DNA of 64,000 nt, from contig NZ_BCRN01000007.1 in assembly GCF_001552615.1 (NCBI RefSeq), forward strand, positions 1 to 64,000, read 5' to 3'. The translations under genes and the position numbers were made by a program. Below, piece by piece: positions 29,316 through 38,773 of the stretch. The stretch is from Millisia brevis NBRC 105863 (GTDB lineage: Bacteria > Actinomycetota > Actinomycetes > Mycobacteriales > Mycobacteriaceae). Position 1 is the first letter of the stretch; the number at the start of each line of letters is the position of its first letter. Below the pieces are notes generated by a model. It searched no databases, was not told where the DNA came from, and worked only from the letters and a program-made list of their open reading frames with translations.

Positions 29316-29550
29316 CGAAGGGTCCCTTCACACGTTAGTTGAGCGGTGGAGCTCGTCTTCAGTTGTGTATCGGCACTCGGTTCGCCGTACCGACTCGCCC
29401 TCGACAACCGAGCAATATCGGACCGCTTGGATCTCGGACCGATCACGGCACGGAGCACGTGACTAGCTCCCCACAGCACTCGAGCATTCTCATTCTCGCA
29501 TATTGCGGGCGACACCCGACCGGTAGGCGTCGTGAAGATCGATAATGCCC

Positions 29551-29844
29551 TCACATCAATGATTGCACCACGTTCATGAGCACGAACATCACAAAAAGCA
29601 ACGCCATGATCGACAGATCGAGGCGAACGCCGCCCAACGATACAGACGGAATGATCCGGCGGAAGAGTTTCACCGGCGGATCGGTGATGGTGAATATCGC
29701 CTCCAGAACCACGACCATGAAGCCGGTCGGCCGCCAGTCGCGGGCGAAGGCCCGGACGAATTCCACGATCACACGGGCGATCAACAGCAGCCAGAAGATG
29801 AACAGCAGCGTATGGACGATGCCGAAGACGGAGGTCACCCCCAC
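29551..29844 (-). CDS. YggT family membrane protein
   Basis: This small inner-membrane protein of 97 aa has two hydrophobic helices. The YggT signatures are FWLLLIARVIVEFVRAFARDW and FTITDPPVKLFRRIIPSV, followed by a second helix DLSIMALLFVMFVLMNVV. The gene lies in its conserved place between sepF and wag31. Family function is not settled; roles in osmotic tolerance or division have been suggested for homologues. I chose the GTG at 29844, where homology begins; a GTG at 29838 is an alternative, and the frame extends upstream without hydrophobicity. Confidence 0.88.
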   Translation of the reverse strand: MGVTSVFGIVHTLLFIFWLLLIARVIVEFVRAFARDWRPTGFMVVVLEAIFTITDPPVKLFRRIIPSVSLGGVRLDLSIMALLFVMFVLMNVVQSLM

Positions 29845-30004
29845 ACTGTGCCGTACGGGGACCGCTAATGCGAATATTGCGGGAAGTTGATCGCCGAGAG
29901 CACAAACCGACCCATCGGACACGCCGATCGGGCTCGGCGAACCCCCTGCGGCCGCCGAGAGACCGTGCGACCGTCATCCCGCTACCCGATCCGATCGCGA
30001 GCCG

Positions 30005-30658
30005 TCAGCGGCTCTGGAAGCCCTTGGCCGCGAGCTTGCGGCGGTCCTCCGCGGAGACCTCGACGTCGGACGGCGAGAGCAGGAAGACCTTGGTGGCGAC
30101 CTTGTCGAACGAGCCGTGCAGGGCGAAGGCCAGGCCCGCGGCGAAGTCGACCAGCCGCTTGGCGTCGGCATTGCTCATCTCGACGAGGTCCATGATCACC
30201 GGGTTGCCGTCGCGGAAGCGCTCGCCGATCGTGCGGGCCTCGCTGTAGTCGCGCGGGCGCAGGGTGGTGATCGTCGCCTGCGAGACACCCTCCTCGAAGA
30301 GGGATCGACGCGACGGCGGCTCGGGGCGCGAGTCGATCGCCAACGCGCCGCGGCTGGTCGGCCGCTCGGCGGAGGCCCGCACCGGGCGCGCCTCGGAGAT
30401 CGAGCGCGGGCTCTCCCGACGCACCTCGTCGTCGGCATCGCGGCGGGCGTAGCCGACGCTCTCCCGGCGGGCGTACTCCTTGCGGCGCGAGATGTACTCG
30501 GGGTCGTATTCGCGATCGATGTCCTCGTCACGCTCCGCATAGCCGCGACCGCCCCGCGCCGGGCGGGATTCGGCGACCTCGTCGACGTATTCGTCCTCGT
30601 ACTCGTCGAGCGGGACCATGCCGAAGTAGGCCTTGAAGCGATGCAAGGTGCTGCTCAT
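30005..30658 (-). CDS. sepF: Cell division protein SepF
   Basis: SepF anchors FtsZ filaments to the membrane and is essential for septation in actinobacteria that lack FtsA. The N-terminal amphipathic region (MSSTLHRFKAYFGMVPLDEYE) is the membrane-targeting helix. A long Arg/Glu/Asp-rich linker (about 20-120) follows. The globular domain contains RTIGERFRDGNPVIMDLVEMSNADAKRLVDFAAGLAF (broken here at about residues 145-180). The length (217 aa) is normal. The ATG at 30658 has GGAAGG upstream and overlaps the yggS stop by 4 nt. Confidence 0.95.
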   Translation of the reverse strand: MSSTLHRFKAYFGMVPLDEYEDEYVDEVAESRPARGGRGYAERDEDIDREYDPEYISRRKEYARRESVGYARRDADDEVRRESPRSISEARPVRASAERPTSRGALAIDSRPEPPSRRSLFEEGVSQATITTLRPRDYSEARTIGERFRDGNPVIMDLVEMSNADAKRLVDFAAGLAFALHGSFDKVATKVFLLSPSDVEVSAEDRRKLAAKGFQSR

Positions 30659-31530
30659 CGGTCGACCTTCCGTTCATCCCTTGGCCCGGATTCTCGGGCT
30701 TCGCCGGTCGAACCACTGTTACCAATGTTTCGACTGTTCACTTGTGAGGTTATCGGGCGTTCGCCCAGGATTGCCGTTCCGACACGCACGCAGGTCGACC
30801 CGTGCCGGATCGCCGGCTCCAGGTCGGCGGTCATTCCGGCGGACCGTTCGACCGCGTCCGGATGGTCGGCGAGCAGACGTTCGTGGATGCTCGCGAGCCG
30901 GTCGAAGGCCGCGTCCGGGTCCGAGCCGAGCGGCGGAACCGCCATCACCCCGGCCAGCCGCAACTCCGGGAGCGCGACGATCGTGTCGGCCAGGTGGGCG
31001 AGTTCGTCGACCTCGACCCCACCGCGGTGGGTGTCGCCGTCCAGGCTGATCTGGACCAGCACGTGCACCGGTTCGGTCCGCTCCCCTGCGTCGAGCGCCT
31101 GCCGCGCACCGCGGGCGATCATCGCCGGCAGCCGCGGATCGTCGACCGAGTGGATCGCGCTCGCCCAGCGTCCGACACCCGCGGCCTTGTTGCGCTGCAA
31201 CCGCCCGATCATGTGCCAGGCGATCGCGGGCCTCGCGGCATCCGGGTCGACGGTCGCGTCCGCCCGCTCGGCCAGCCACGCGGCGATCTCGGCGACCTTC
31301 CGCTCGGCGTCCTGCGCCCGCGACTCGCCGAAATCGGTACAGCCGAGGGTGACGAGGTGTTCGACATCGGAGGCCGGGAAGAACTTGGTCACCGGCAGGA
31401 CCCGGACCTCGGCCGGATCCCGGTCGACCGCGCGACAGGCCGCGGCCACCCGGTCGGTGACCGCGGTCAGACCGGCCGCCAACTGCGCCCGCCGAGCGGC
31501 GCCGATCGAGCCCGGATCGCCGGCGGTCAC
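30655..31530 (-). CDS. YggS-family PLP homeostasis protein
   Basis: This cytoplasmic single-domain PLP-binding protein of 291 aa has the alanine-racemase-like barrel without racemase activity and helps keep free pyridoxal phosphate balanced. The PLP lysine is expected in LPVTKFF, at residue 49. DFGESRAQDAERK and WHMIGRLQRNKAA follow, both typical of YggS. A C-terminal 30-residue tail rich in Ser, Asn, Gly and Arg is not conserved. The GTG at 31530 overlaps the pgeF stop (GTGA). It occupies the conserved position between pgeF and sepF. Confidence 0.92.
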   Translation of the reverse strand: MTAGDPGSIGAARRAQLAAGLTAVTDRVAAACRAVDRDPAEVRVLPVTKFFPASDVEHLVTLGCTDFGESRAQDAERKVAEIAAWLAERADATVDPDAARPAIAWHMIGRLQRNKAAGVGRWASAIHSVDDPRLPAMIARGARQALDAGERTEPVHVLVQISLDGDTHRGGVEVDELAHLADTIVALPELRLAGVMAVPPLGSDPDAAFDRLASIHERLLADHPDAVERSAGMTADLEPAIRHGSTCVRVGTAILGERPITSQVNSRNIGNSGSTGEARESGPRDERKVDR

Positions 31531-32288
31531 GACGGCATCCAGATCACCGAGGCCAGCCGCCCGGTCGGCGCGCCGCGGCGGTGGCTGAAGAGGGTCGTAT
31601 CGGTGATCGTGTCGCGCGGATCCTGAGCGACGGCGGCCACCCCGGCCTCGAGCAACTGGCGGCGCAGTCCGGCCCGCAGGTCCAGCCCGGTCGTACCGGC
31701 GGTGGTCCGCACGGAGCTGCCGGGCAGGTGCTTCTCGACGTCCGCCTGCATCTGCGGCGGGACCTCGTAGGACTCGCCCGCGGCGGCCGGTCCGAGGAAG
31801 ACGCCGATGCGGGAGACCTCGGCCCCCTTGGCGACCATCGCATCGAGGGCGCGCAGGGCGATGCCGATGCGGGCGCCGACCCGTCCGGCGTGGACCGCGG
31901 CGACGATCCCGGCGGTCTCGTCGGACAGCAGGATCGGTACGCAGTCGGCCGTCATCACCACCAGAGCCAGATCGCGCTGCGCGGTGACCACCCCGTCGGT
32001 GCCGGGGATCGTCTCGGCGACCGGGCCGTCGACGGTGGCGATCGTGCGGCCGTGGATCTGATCCATCCAGACCAGACGCTCGGGCGGCAGCTCGATCGCC
32101 TCGGCGAGCCGACGACGATTGGCCGCGACCGCCGCGGGATCGTCGCCGACGTGGTCGCCGAGATTGAACGAGTCGTACGGAGCCCGGGAGACCCCGCCGG
32201 CGCGGGCGGTGACCACCCGTCGCACGCGCACGGGCGACGGGCCGACGGGCGCGCTGCCCGTCGGCCCCGATGCCTCCGGTCCGGTCAC
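31527..32288 (-). CDS. pgeF: Peptidoglycan editing factor PgeF (YfiH/LACC1 family)
   Basis: This 253-aa enzyme of the Cu-oxidase/purine nucleosidase family edits muropeptides; homologues hydrolyse UDP-MurNAc-L-Ser to keep incorrect precursors out of the wall. The catalytic site is recognised in MTADCVPILLSDE and AAVHAGRVGARIG (Cys and His of the metal site) and VWMDQIHGRTI near the N-terminus. The GTG at 32288 is 6 nt after ftsZ ends. In the cluster it follows ftsZ directly, the usual actinobacterial place. Confidence 0.9.
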   Translation of the reverse strand: MTGPEASGPTGSAPVGPSPVRVRRVVTARAGGVSRAPYDSFNLGDHVGDDPAAVAANRRRLAEAIELPPERLVWMDQIHGRTIATVDGPVAETIPGTDGVVTAQRDLALVVMTADCVPILLSDETAGIVAAVHAGRVGARIGIALRALDAMVAKGAEVSRIGVFLGPAAAGESYEVPPQMQADVEKHLPGSSVRTTAGTTGLDLRAGLRRQLLEAGVAAVAQDPRDTITDTTLFSHRRGAPTGRLASVIWMPS

Positions 32289-32294
32289 CGCCGC

Positions 32295-33518
32295 CTAGTT
32301 CCTCATGAAGGACGGGACGTCGACGTCCTCGTCATCGTCGACCACCGCGTCGCGGGACGACCGGTCGGAGCCGCCGTACCCGTTGCTCTCCTCGCGGCGC
32401 GAGACCGGCTCCTCGCGCCGGGGGCTCGCGTCCTCCCGCTGGGCGGCGGGCTCCTCGATCCCCGCGGTGGGATCCGTTCGCGGCGAGCCGATCTGGCCGG
32501 CGCGTGCGGGTCCGACCGTCGCGGCGCCGTTGGCCCGAGCGGCGCGAGGTTCCATCTGGTTGCGCGCCGGGCCGCTGCCGTCGAAGCCGGCGGCGATCAC
32601 CGTGACGCGCACCTCGTCGCCGAGCGAGTCGTCGATCACGGTGCCGAAGATGATGTTCGCCTCGATATGCGCGGCCTCCTGGACCAGCGAGGCCGCCTCG
32701 TTGATCTCGAAGAGGCCGAGATCCGAGCCGCCGGCGATCGACAGCAGCACGCCCTTGGCGCCCTCCATCGACGCCTCGAGCAGCGGCGAGTTGATCGCGG
32801 ACTCGGCCGCCTTGACCGCGCGACCCTCGCCGCGGGCGGAGCCGATGCCCATCAGCGCGCTGCCCGCTCCGGACATCACGCCCTTGACGTCGGCGAAGTC
32901 GACGTTGATCAGGCCGGGGGTGGTGATCAGGTCGGTGATGCCCTGGACACCGTTGAGCAGCACCTCGTCGGCGCTGCGGAAGGCGTCCATCAGGCTGACC
33001 GCGGCGTCGCCGAGCTGCAGCAGCCGGTCGTTCGGAATCACTATCAAGGTGTCGCAGGATTCGCGCAGCGACGTGATGCCGGCGTCGGCCTGGTTGCCGC
33101 GCCGCTTGCCCTCGAAGGAGAAGGGGCGGGTGACGACACCGACGGTCAGGGCGCCGAGCTTGCGGGCGATCGACGCGACCACCGGCGCACCGCCGGTGCC
33201 GGTGCCGCCGCCCTCACCGGCGGTGACGAAAACCATGTCGGCGCCCTTGAGCACCTCTTCGATCTCGTCCTTGTGGTCCTCGGCCGCCTTGCGGCCGACC
33301 TCGGGGTCCGCGCCGGCACCGAGACCGCGCGTCAGTTCCCTGCCGACGTCGAGTTTGACGTCGGCATCGCTCATCAACAATGCCTGGGCATCGGTATTGA
33401 CCGCGACGAACTCCACGCCTTTGAGGCCCTGTTCGATCATCCGGTTGACGGCATTCACACCGCCGCCGCCGATACCGACGACCTTGATCACGGCAAGGTA
33501 ATTGTGCGGGGGCGTCAT
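32295..33518 (-). CDS. ftsZ: Cell division protein FtsZ
   Basis: FtsZ is the tubulin-like GTPase that forms the division ring. The N-terminus carries [18 protein letters not shown]. The tubulin GTP signature [15 protein letters not shown] lies near residues 103-117, and [19 protein letters not shown] is in the T7-loop area. After the core (about residue 315) comes a linker rich in Arg, Ser, Glu and Pro. The C-terminal peptide DVPSFMRN is the conserved binding tail for SepF and FtsW. The length is 407 aa. The ATG at 33518 has GGAAGG upstream. The 270-bp upstream gap, unlike the tight spacing elsewhere in the cluster, suggests an own promoter. Confidence 0.98.
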   Translation of the reverse strand: MTPPHNYLAVIKVVGIGGGGVNAVNRMIEQGLKGVEFVAVNTDAQALLMSDADVKLDVGRELTRGLGAGADPEVGRKAAEDHKDEIEEVLKGADMVFVTAGEGGGTGTGGAPVVASIARKLGALTVGVVTRPFSFEGKRRGNQADAGITSLRESCDTLIVIPNDRLLQLGDAAVSLMDAFRSADEVLLNGVQGITDLITTPGLINVDFADVKGVMSGAGSALMGIGSARGEGRAVKAAESAINSPLLEASMEGAKGVLLSIAGGSDLGLFEINEAASLVQEAAHIEANIIFGTVIDDSLGDEVRVTVIAAGFDGSGPARNQMEPRAARANGAATVGPARAGQIGSPRTDPTAGIEEPAAQREDASPRREEPVSRREESNGYGGSDRSSRDAVVDDDEDVDVPSFMRN

Positions 33519-33579
33519 GGGCGTCGCCTTCCGTGTAGCAGTCCAATGAGTTCTCCGCCGAACAGAACCCTCAACCTCA

Positions 33580-33603
33580 ACCATAGAGTCATAGTTATGT
33601 CAA
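33580..33603 (-). promoter_or_regulatory. Candidate ftsZ promoter (AT-rich patch with TTGACA)
   Basis: In the ftsZ-ftsQ gap the leftward strand reads TTGACATAACTATGACTC from 33603. It has TTGACA at 33603-33598 and TATGAC/TATGGT candidates downstream. It is the most AT-rich stretch of the gap, but the spacing between hexamers is not ideal. Confidence 0.4.
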
Positions 33604-33788
33604 GTGCTCGACTGCAGGCCACGTTAGGCATCAGCCGCCACACTCTGGACTAGGCGCGCCGAACGACATCCAACAATCGTTGTGAATCCCGCTGCGCACC
33701 AGGCGCCTGCCGAACGCGGCCGCGGACACAGCCGAAAGCGCCTCCGGCGGTTACCGAAACGCGAGGTCACAGGCGAACCGACCGCGGG

Positions 33789-34445
33789 TCAGCGAATGGT
33801 CGGCAAATCCGGACTCGAGACGTCGTAGACGCCGCCGGGTTGGGTCAACAGCGCGCGGGCGACGTCCGCCTTGTACCCGGAGTCGTCGGCACTCCCCCAG
33901 ACCAGCGTGCGATTGTCCGCCAGTACCAACGAGATTGCCGTGTCGGTGGGCGCCTCGACCCGCACGACCTGCGGCCGCAGGTCCGCGGGCAGCCCGGCGA
34001 GCACCGAGACCGCGTCCTCGGTGGTGCGATCCCCCGTTCCCGGTGTGGGGGTGATCAATTGGATGACACCCTCGGGCGGCGCCTCGACGGCGAAGTCGGC
34101 CCCGTTGCGGTCGATCAGATGGGTGCCGTCCGCGGCGTCGACGAAGACGACCGCCACCCGCTCGACCACGGTGATCGTCACCGTCGACGGCAGGCTCCGC
34201 TCGACGGTGGCCGACTCGACCCGCGGGATCTGCTCGATCTGCGCCTCGGCGGCACCGGTGTTCACCCGCAACAGCGGTGTGCCGATCGGCACAGCCGCCT
34301 CGACCTGGCCGGTCAACGCCTCGGGTACCCCGCTGGTGTCGACGGTCCGCACCGCGAGCAGCGGCGTGACGTACAGCGCGACGCCGCCGCCGACCAGCAG
34401 CACGATCGCGAGAACCAGCGCCACCCCGAGCCGGCTGCGCAGCAC
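33789..34445 (-). CDS. ftsQ: Division protein FtsQ (POTRA domain)
   Basis: FtsQ is a bitopic divisome protein bridging early and late components. One membrane helix lies near the start (about residues 8-30). The periplasmic POTRA domain (VRTVDTSGVPEALTGQVEAA) follows, then the beta domain with PRVESATVERSLPSTVTITVVER, the usual FtsQ motif, and LIDRNGADFAVE. The protein is short at 218 aa because the GTG at 34445, 2 nt after the murC stop, leaves almost no cytoplasmic tail. Mycobacterial FtsQ is about 310 aa. The frame is open upstream inside murC, but no ATG or GTG is seen near it. Confidence 0.9.
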   Translation of the reverse strand: MLRSRLGVALVLAIVLLVGGGVALYVTPLLAVRTVDTSGVPEALTGQVEAAVPIGTPLLRVNTGAAEAQIEQIPRVESATVERSLPSTVTITVVERVAVVFVDAADGTHLIDRNGADFAVEAPPEGVIQLITPTPGTGDRTTEDAVSVLAGLPADLRPQVVRVEAPTDTAISLVLADNRTLVWGSADDSGYKADVARALLTQPGGVYDVSSPDLPTIR

Positions 34446-34447
34446 CC

Positions 34448-36067
34448 TCAGGTCCCGGACCCGTCGGTCGCAGCGATGTCGGTCTGTGGTGCCGCGGTCT
34501 GGGGTGCCGCGGTCTGGGGTGTGTCGGTGGGGGGTGTCTTGGTGGAAGGCAGGTCGGCAGCGGCCGGGGCGTCGTCCGCCGGATGCCGCGGCCCGATCAC
34601 ACGCAGCGCGTCGAGGATCTGGCTGCCGAGCATCGTCACGTCGCCGGCGCCCATGGTGATCACCACGTCGGCGGGGCGGCTCATCGTCGCGATCTGCATC
34701 GGCACCGCGGACATATCGGTCTGGAAGTGCACCGAGCCCTTCATCGCGCCGGCGATCAGGGCGCCGCTCACGCCGGGGATCGGCTCCTCGCGCGCCCCGT
34801 AGACGTCGAGCACGATCGTCTCGTCCGCCAGGTCGAGAGCCTCGGCGAACTCGGCCGCGAAGGCCTCGGTCCGCGAGTACAGGTGCGGCTGGAAGACCAC
34901 GATCACCCGGCCGCGTCCGGTCGCCGGCACCGGGCCGGCCGCCACCAACTCCTGCGCGGCGGTCAGCACCGCCCGCACCTCGGTCGGATGGTGGGCGTAA
35001 TCGTCGAAGACGCGGATACCGCGCTCGCGGCCCCGGATCTGGAAGCGGCGGTGCACCCCACCGAAACCGGAGAGCCCCTCGACGATCTCGTCGACCCCGG
35101 CGCCGGCGGCGCGGGCCGCCAGCACCGCACCGAGGGCATTGAGCCCCATATGCCGGCCGGGCACGCCGAGCCGGATCGTGCGCAACCGCTGCTCGTCGGA
35201 CAGACCGAACTGCAGGACGCCGCCGGTATCGCGCGGCTCCCACCCGCGGAACTGCGCCGCCGGCGCGATCTCGCGGGCCTGCTCGGTGCCGTAGCCCAGC
35301 ACGGTGATGCGCTCACCGTGTCCGGCCAGCGCGCGGGCGGCCAGATCGGCCGAGCCCGGATCGTCCAGGCAGCAGATCAACACGCCGCCGTCGACGATCC
35401 GCTCGACGAAGTCGTCGAAGACCCGCACATAGGCCTCGGTGGTACCGAAGTAGTCGAGGTGATCGGCCTCGACATTGGTCACCACCACGACATCCGGGGT
35501 GTACTGCAGCAGCGATCCGTCGCTCTCGTCGGCCTCGGCGACAAAGACGCCGCCGCTGCCGTGATGGGCGTTGGTCCCCGACTCGTTCAGCTCGCCGCCG
35601 ACGGCGAAGGACGGGTCGACACCGGCCTGCTGGAGGGCGACGATCACCATCGAGGTGGTGGACGTCTTGCCGTGGGTGCCGGCGATCAGCACGGTGAACG
35701 AGCCCTGCATCAGGCTGGCGAGCACCGCCGGTCGCAGCAGCACAGGGATGCCGCGCCCGTGGGCGGCGACCAGTTCGGGGTTGGTCCGGGGAATCGCGGC
35801 GAAGGTGGTCACCACGGCGGTCGGGCCGCCGGGCAGCATGTCGAGCGCGGACGCGTCGTGGCCGATGCGGATCTGCGCACCGCGGGCGCGCAGGGCCCGG
35901 ATGACGCGGCCCTCCTTGGCGTCGGACCCCGACACCTGACCACCGCGGGAGAGCAGCAGCCGGGCGAGGCCGGACATGCCGGCGCCGCCGATGCCGATCA
36001 TGTGCACACGGGCGAGTTCGGGCGGCAGATCGGTGGTGCCGGCGGCCGCCTGCGGGGCGTCGATCAT
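34448..36067 (-). CDS. murC: UDP-N-acetylmuramate-L-alanine ligase
   Basis: MurC adds L-alanine to UDP-MurNAc in the cytoplasm. The Rossmann [14 protein letters not shown] motif is at about residues 25-38. The ATP P-loop [10 protein letters not shown] is at 130-139, and [11 protein letters not shown] near 175 and [12 protein letters not shown] near 355 follow. The C-terminal ~40 residues are a low-complexity Pro/Thr/Ala/Gln tail containing a PQTAA repeat (15-bp DNA repeats at 34481-34525), which is not part of the enzyme core. The ATG at 36067 overlaps the murG stop by 4 nt. Confidence 0.97.
   Translation of the reverse strand: MIDAPQAAAGTTDLPPELARVHMIGIGGAGMSGLARLLLSRGGQVSGSDAKEGRVIRALRARGAQIRIGHDASALDMLPGGPTAVVTTFAAIPRTNPELVAAHGRGIPVLLRPAVLASLMQGSFTVLIAGTHGKTSTTSMVIVALQQAGVDPSFAVGGELNESGTNAHHGSGGVFVAEADESDGSLLQYTPDVVVVTNVEADHLDYFGTTEAYVRVFDDFVERIVDGGVLICCLDDPGSADLAARALAGHGERITVLGYGTEQAREIAPAAQFRGWEPRDTGGVLQFGLSDEQRLRTIRLGVPGRHMGLNALGAVLAARAAGAGVDEIVEGLSGFGGVHRRFQIRGRERGIRVFDDYAHHPTEVRAVLTAAQELVAAGPVPATGRGRVIVVFQPHLYSRTEAFAAEFAEALDLADETIVLDVYGAREEPIPGVSGALIAGAMKGSVHFQTDMSAVPMQIATMSRPADVVITMGAGDVTMLGSQILDALRVIGPRHPADDAPAAADLPSTKTPPTDTPQTAAPQTAAPQTDIAATDGSGT
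34481..34525. repeat. Three 15-bp repeats at the 3' end of murC
   Basis: Units starting at 34481, 34496 and 34511 share GGTCTG(T/G)GGTG; they encode PQTAA-type repeats in the MurC tail. All units keep the reading frame. Confidence 0.8.
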
Positions 36068-37179
36068 CGGGTACCTCCCGCCGCGACCTCGAGGCCGACC
36101 TTGGCGACCGCGAGCGCGGCGTCGCGGCTGCCGGCCGTGGTCGCCTTCTGCGACATCAGGCCCAGCCGCTCCGGGTCGGTCAACAGCGCCACGACGCTCT
36201 CGGCGACATAAGCGGGGGTCAGATCGGCATCGGCGACCAGGACTCCGCCGCCGGCGCGGACGACCGGCTGGGCGTTGAGCGCCTGCTCGCCGTTGCCGTG
36301 CGGCAGCGGAACGTAGAAGGCCGGCATGCCGACCGCGGATACCTCGGCGACGGTCATCGCACCGGACCGGCAGACCGCCGCGTCGGCGGCGGCGTAGGCG
36401 AGGTCCATCCGGTCGAGGTAGGGCACCGCGACGTAGGGAGCGGCCGGGTTGTATTGCTCGACGGTGACGGAGTTCTTCGGGCCGTGCGCGTGCAGCACCG
36501 AGACGCCCGCCTCGGCCAACTGCCGCGCCGCACCGGAGACCGCCTCGTTGAGCGAGCGGGCCCCCTGGGACCCGCCGAAGACCAGCAGGACCGGCCCCTC
36601 GGCGGGCAGGCCGAAGGTCTCGCGGGCCTGCGCGCGCAGCGCCGGACGGTCGAGTTCGGTGATCGAGGCGCGCACCGGGATGCCGACGACCTCGACGTCG
36701 CCGCCGCGGCCGGTGATGCCGGAGCCGGGCACCGCGGCGAGCACCCGGGTGGCCAGCCGCGCGCCGATACGATTGGCGATCCCGGCGCTGGCATTGGCCT
36801 CGTGGACGACCACCGGGATGCGGCGACGGCCGGGGCGGCCGAGCGCGGCGAGGTAGGCGGGCAGGGCGACGTAGCCACCGAAGCCGATGACGACGTCGGC
36901 GTTCGACTCGTCGAGCACCTGGCGGGTGCGCCGCACCGACCGCACGACGCGGGCCGGCAGCTTCAGCAGATCGACGGTGGGCTTGCGCGGCAGCGGCACC
37001 GGCGGGATCAATTCCAGCGGGTAGCCGCGGGCCGGCACCAGCGTGGTCTCCAGGCCGCGCTCGGTACCCAGCGCCACCACCCGCGCGGTGGGTTCGAGGG
37101 AACGGACGGCGTCGGCGACCGCCAACGCCGGTTCGATATGTCCGGCGGTACCCCCGCCGGCGACCACTACCGAGATCAC
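36064..37179 (-). CDS. murG: MurG: lipid II-forming N-acetylglucosaminyltransferase
   Basis: MurG transfers GlcNAc from UDP-GlcNAc to lipid I, giving lipid II at the inner leaflet. The N-terminal glycine-rich loop [15 protein letters not shown] is at residues 8-22. [18 protein letters not shown] lies near 90-110, and [13 protein letters not shown] near 190 and [19 protein letters not shown] near 245 are in the C-domain. The length is 371 aa. The GTG at 37179 is followed by the first strand. It overlaps murC by 4 nt and lies 91 nt after ftsW. Confidence 0.96.
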   Translation of the reverse strand: MISVVVAGGGTAGHIEPALAVADAVRSLEPTARVVALGTERGLETTLVPARGYPLELIPPVPLPRKPTVDLLKLPARVVRSVRRTRQVLDESNADVVIGFGGYVALPAYLAALGRPGRRRIPVVVHEANASAGIANRIGARLATRVLAAVPGSGITGRGGDVEVVGIPVRASITELDRPALRAQARETFGLPAEGPVLLVFGGSQGARSLNEAVSGAARQLAEAGVSVLHAHGPKNSVTVEQYNPAAPYVAVPYLDRMDLAYAAADAAVCRSGAMTVAEVSAVGMPAFYVPLPHGNGEQALNAQPVVRAGGGVLVADADLTPAYVAESVVALLTDPERLGLMSQKATTAGSRDAALAVAKVGLEVAAGGTR

Positions 37180-37270
37180 TCGCCTACGCCCTCACCACAG
37201 TCGGCCATGTCGCGTCCTCACCCTTCCGGTCGACGTCTCTCGGTTCGACGGATCTCGGCCGGTCCGACGC

Positions 37271-38773
37271 TTATCGACGCCGTGTCGTGCCCCCTTGTCG
37301 CGGGCGCGGACGGTCGGAATATGTCGTACGACCGGCACGCGGCGAGGATACTCGGCCGGACCCCGCGGCGCGGCTGACGGGTCGTTCGCCACGTGTGATC
37401 TCGATCCTCGGCAACGCGGGCATCCCGAAGGGCATCGGCATCTCGCGCGGGACCCGGCTGACCGCCGACGTCGGTGCGGGCAGCCGCAGCAGTCGACCGA
37501 AACGTCCGTCGCCGCCCTGCTGGAGCGCGGCGACCGCCTCCGGTTCGTGTCGGGCCGCGTTGGCCAACAACCCGAGCGCGCCGAGGGTGATCGCCGTCGA
37601 GGTGCCGCCGGCGGAGATCATCGGCAGCTGCAGTCCGGTGACCGGCAGCAGTCCGACGACGTAGCCGACGTTGATCACCACCTGGGAGACCATCCAGACG
37701 GTCAGCGTCGCGGACAGCAGGCGCAGGAAGGGGTCGATCGACCGCATCGCGATCCGCATACCGGCGAAGACCAGCAGGCCGAAGAGGGCGAGCACCGCGA
37801 TGCATCCGATCACCCCGAGCTCCTCGCCGATGATCGCGAAGATGAAGTCGTTGTGGGCGTTGGGCAGGTAGCTCCACTTGGCGCGGGACTGGCCGAGCCC
37901 GCGACCGAACCAGCCGCCGTCGGCCAGCGAGAAGAGCGCCTGGCGGGATTGGTAGCCGGCGCCCTCCGGGTCGGCGGAGGGGTTGAGCCAGGACTGGATA
38001 CGCGCGGAACGGTAGCCGGCCGCCAGACCGAGCGCGATCGCGGCGAGACCGAGGCCACCGGACGCGGTGAGGAATAGCCGCAACGACAGCCCCCCGTACC
38101 AGAGCAGGGCCATCAGGATCGTGGCGACCGCGACGGTCTGGCCGAGGTCGGGCTGCAGCACGATCAGGACGAAGATGACCATCGCGACCGGGAGCAGCGG
38201 GACGAGCACCTGTCGCGGGTCGCGCCGGTTCGGCGGCAGCGTCGCCAGGACGTGGGCCCCCCAGATCGCGAAGGTGACCTTGGCGAATTCGGACGGCTGG
38301 AAGCTCAGGCCACCGACCGAGAACCAGCCGCGGGTGCCCTGGGACAGCGTGCCGATACCGGGGATGAGCACCAGGACCAGCATGAGGATCGAGATCGCCA
38401 CCAGCGGGCGTGCCGCAGCGCGCAGCCACGTCGGGGGGATCCGCATCGCCAGATAGAAGCCGACCACGCCGACTGCGGTGAAGATCGCCTGCCTGGTGAA
38501 CATCGAGTACGCCGAACCGTCGACGGCGTAGGCGCTGACCGACGAGGCGGACAGCACCATGACCAGGCCGAGCACCGTCAGCAGCGCCGCGATCGTCACC
38601 ACCAGGTGGAACGAGGTCAGCGGCCGCGACAGCCAGGCACGGATGTGACCGCGCGCCGAATCGGAGCGCTGCCGTACCCCGGATCGGGGGCGCGAGGTCC
38701 CCGACGAGCCCCCGCCGGGCCGACGACGACCGGCGGCCGACCCCGAGGGGCCGGCCGTCCGGGTCGCGGTCAC
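37271..38773 (-). CDS. ftsW: FtsW: SEDS-family septal peptidoglycan glycosyltransferase
   Basis: FtsW polymerises lipid II at the septum with its partner FtsI. It is 500 aa with ten predicted helices. Typical SEDS segments are [16 protein letters not shown]-type loop residues after TM1, [25 protein letters not shown], and the large extracellular loop with [18 protein letters not shown] and EELGVIG. The first 50 residues are basic and Ser/Gly/Arg-rich, and the last 90 are also basic and unconserved. The GTG at 38773 overlaps the murD stop (GTGA), so the two are translationally coupled. Confidence 0.95.
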   Translation of the reverse strand: MTATRTAGPSGSAAGRRRPGGGSSGTSRPRSGVRQRSDSARGHIRAWLSRPLTSFHLVVTIAALLTVLGLVMVLSASSVSAYAVDGSAYSMFTRQAIFTAVGVVGFYLAMRIPPTWLRAAARPLVAISILMLVLVLIPGIGTLSQGTRGWFSVGGLSFQPSEFAKVTFAIWGAHVLATLPPNRRDPRQVLVPLLPVAMVIFVLIVLQPDLGQTVAVATILMALLWYGGLSLRLFLTASGGLGLAAIALGLAAGYRSARIQSWLNPSADPEGAGYQSRQALFSLADGGWFGRGLGQSRAKWSYLPNAHNDFIFAIIGEELGVIGCIAVLALFGLLVFAGMRIAMRSIDPFLRLLSATLTVWMVSQVVINVGYVVGLLPVTGLQLPMISAGGTSTAITLGALGLLANAARHEPEAVAALQQGGDGRFGRLLRLPAPTSAVSRVPREMPMPFGMPALPRIEITRGERPVSRAAGSGRVSSPRAGRTTYSDRPRPRQGGTTRRR

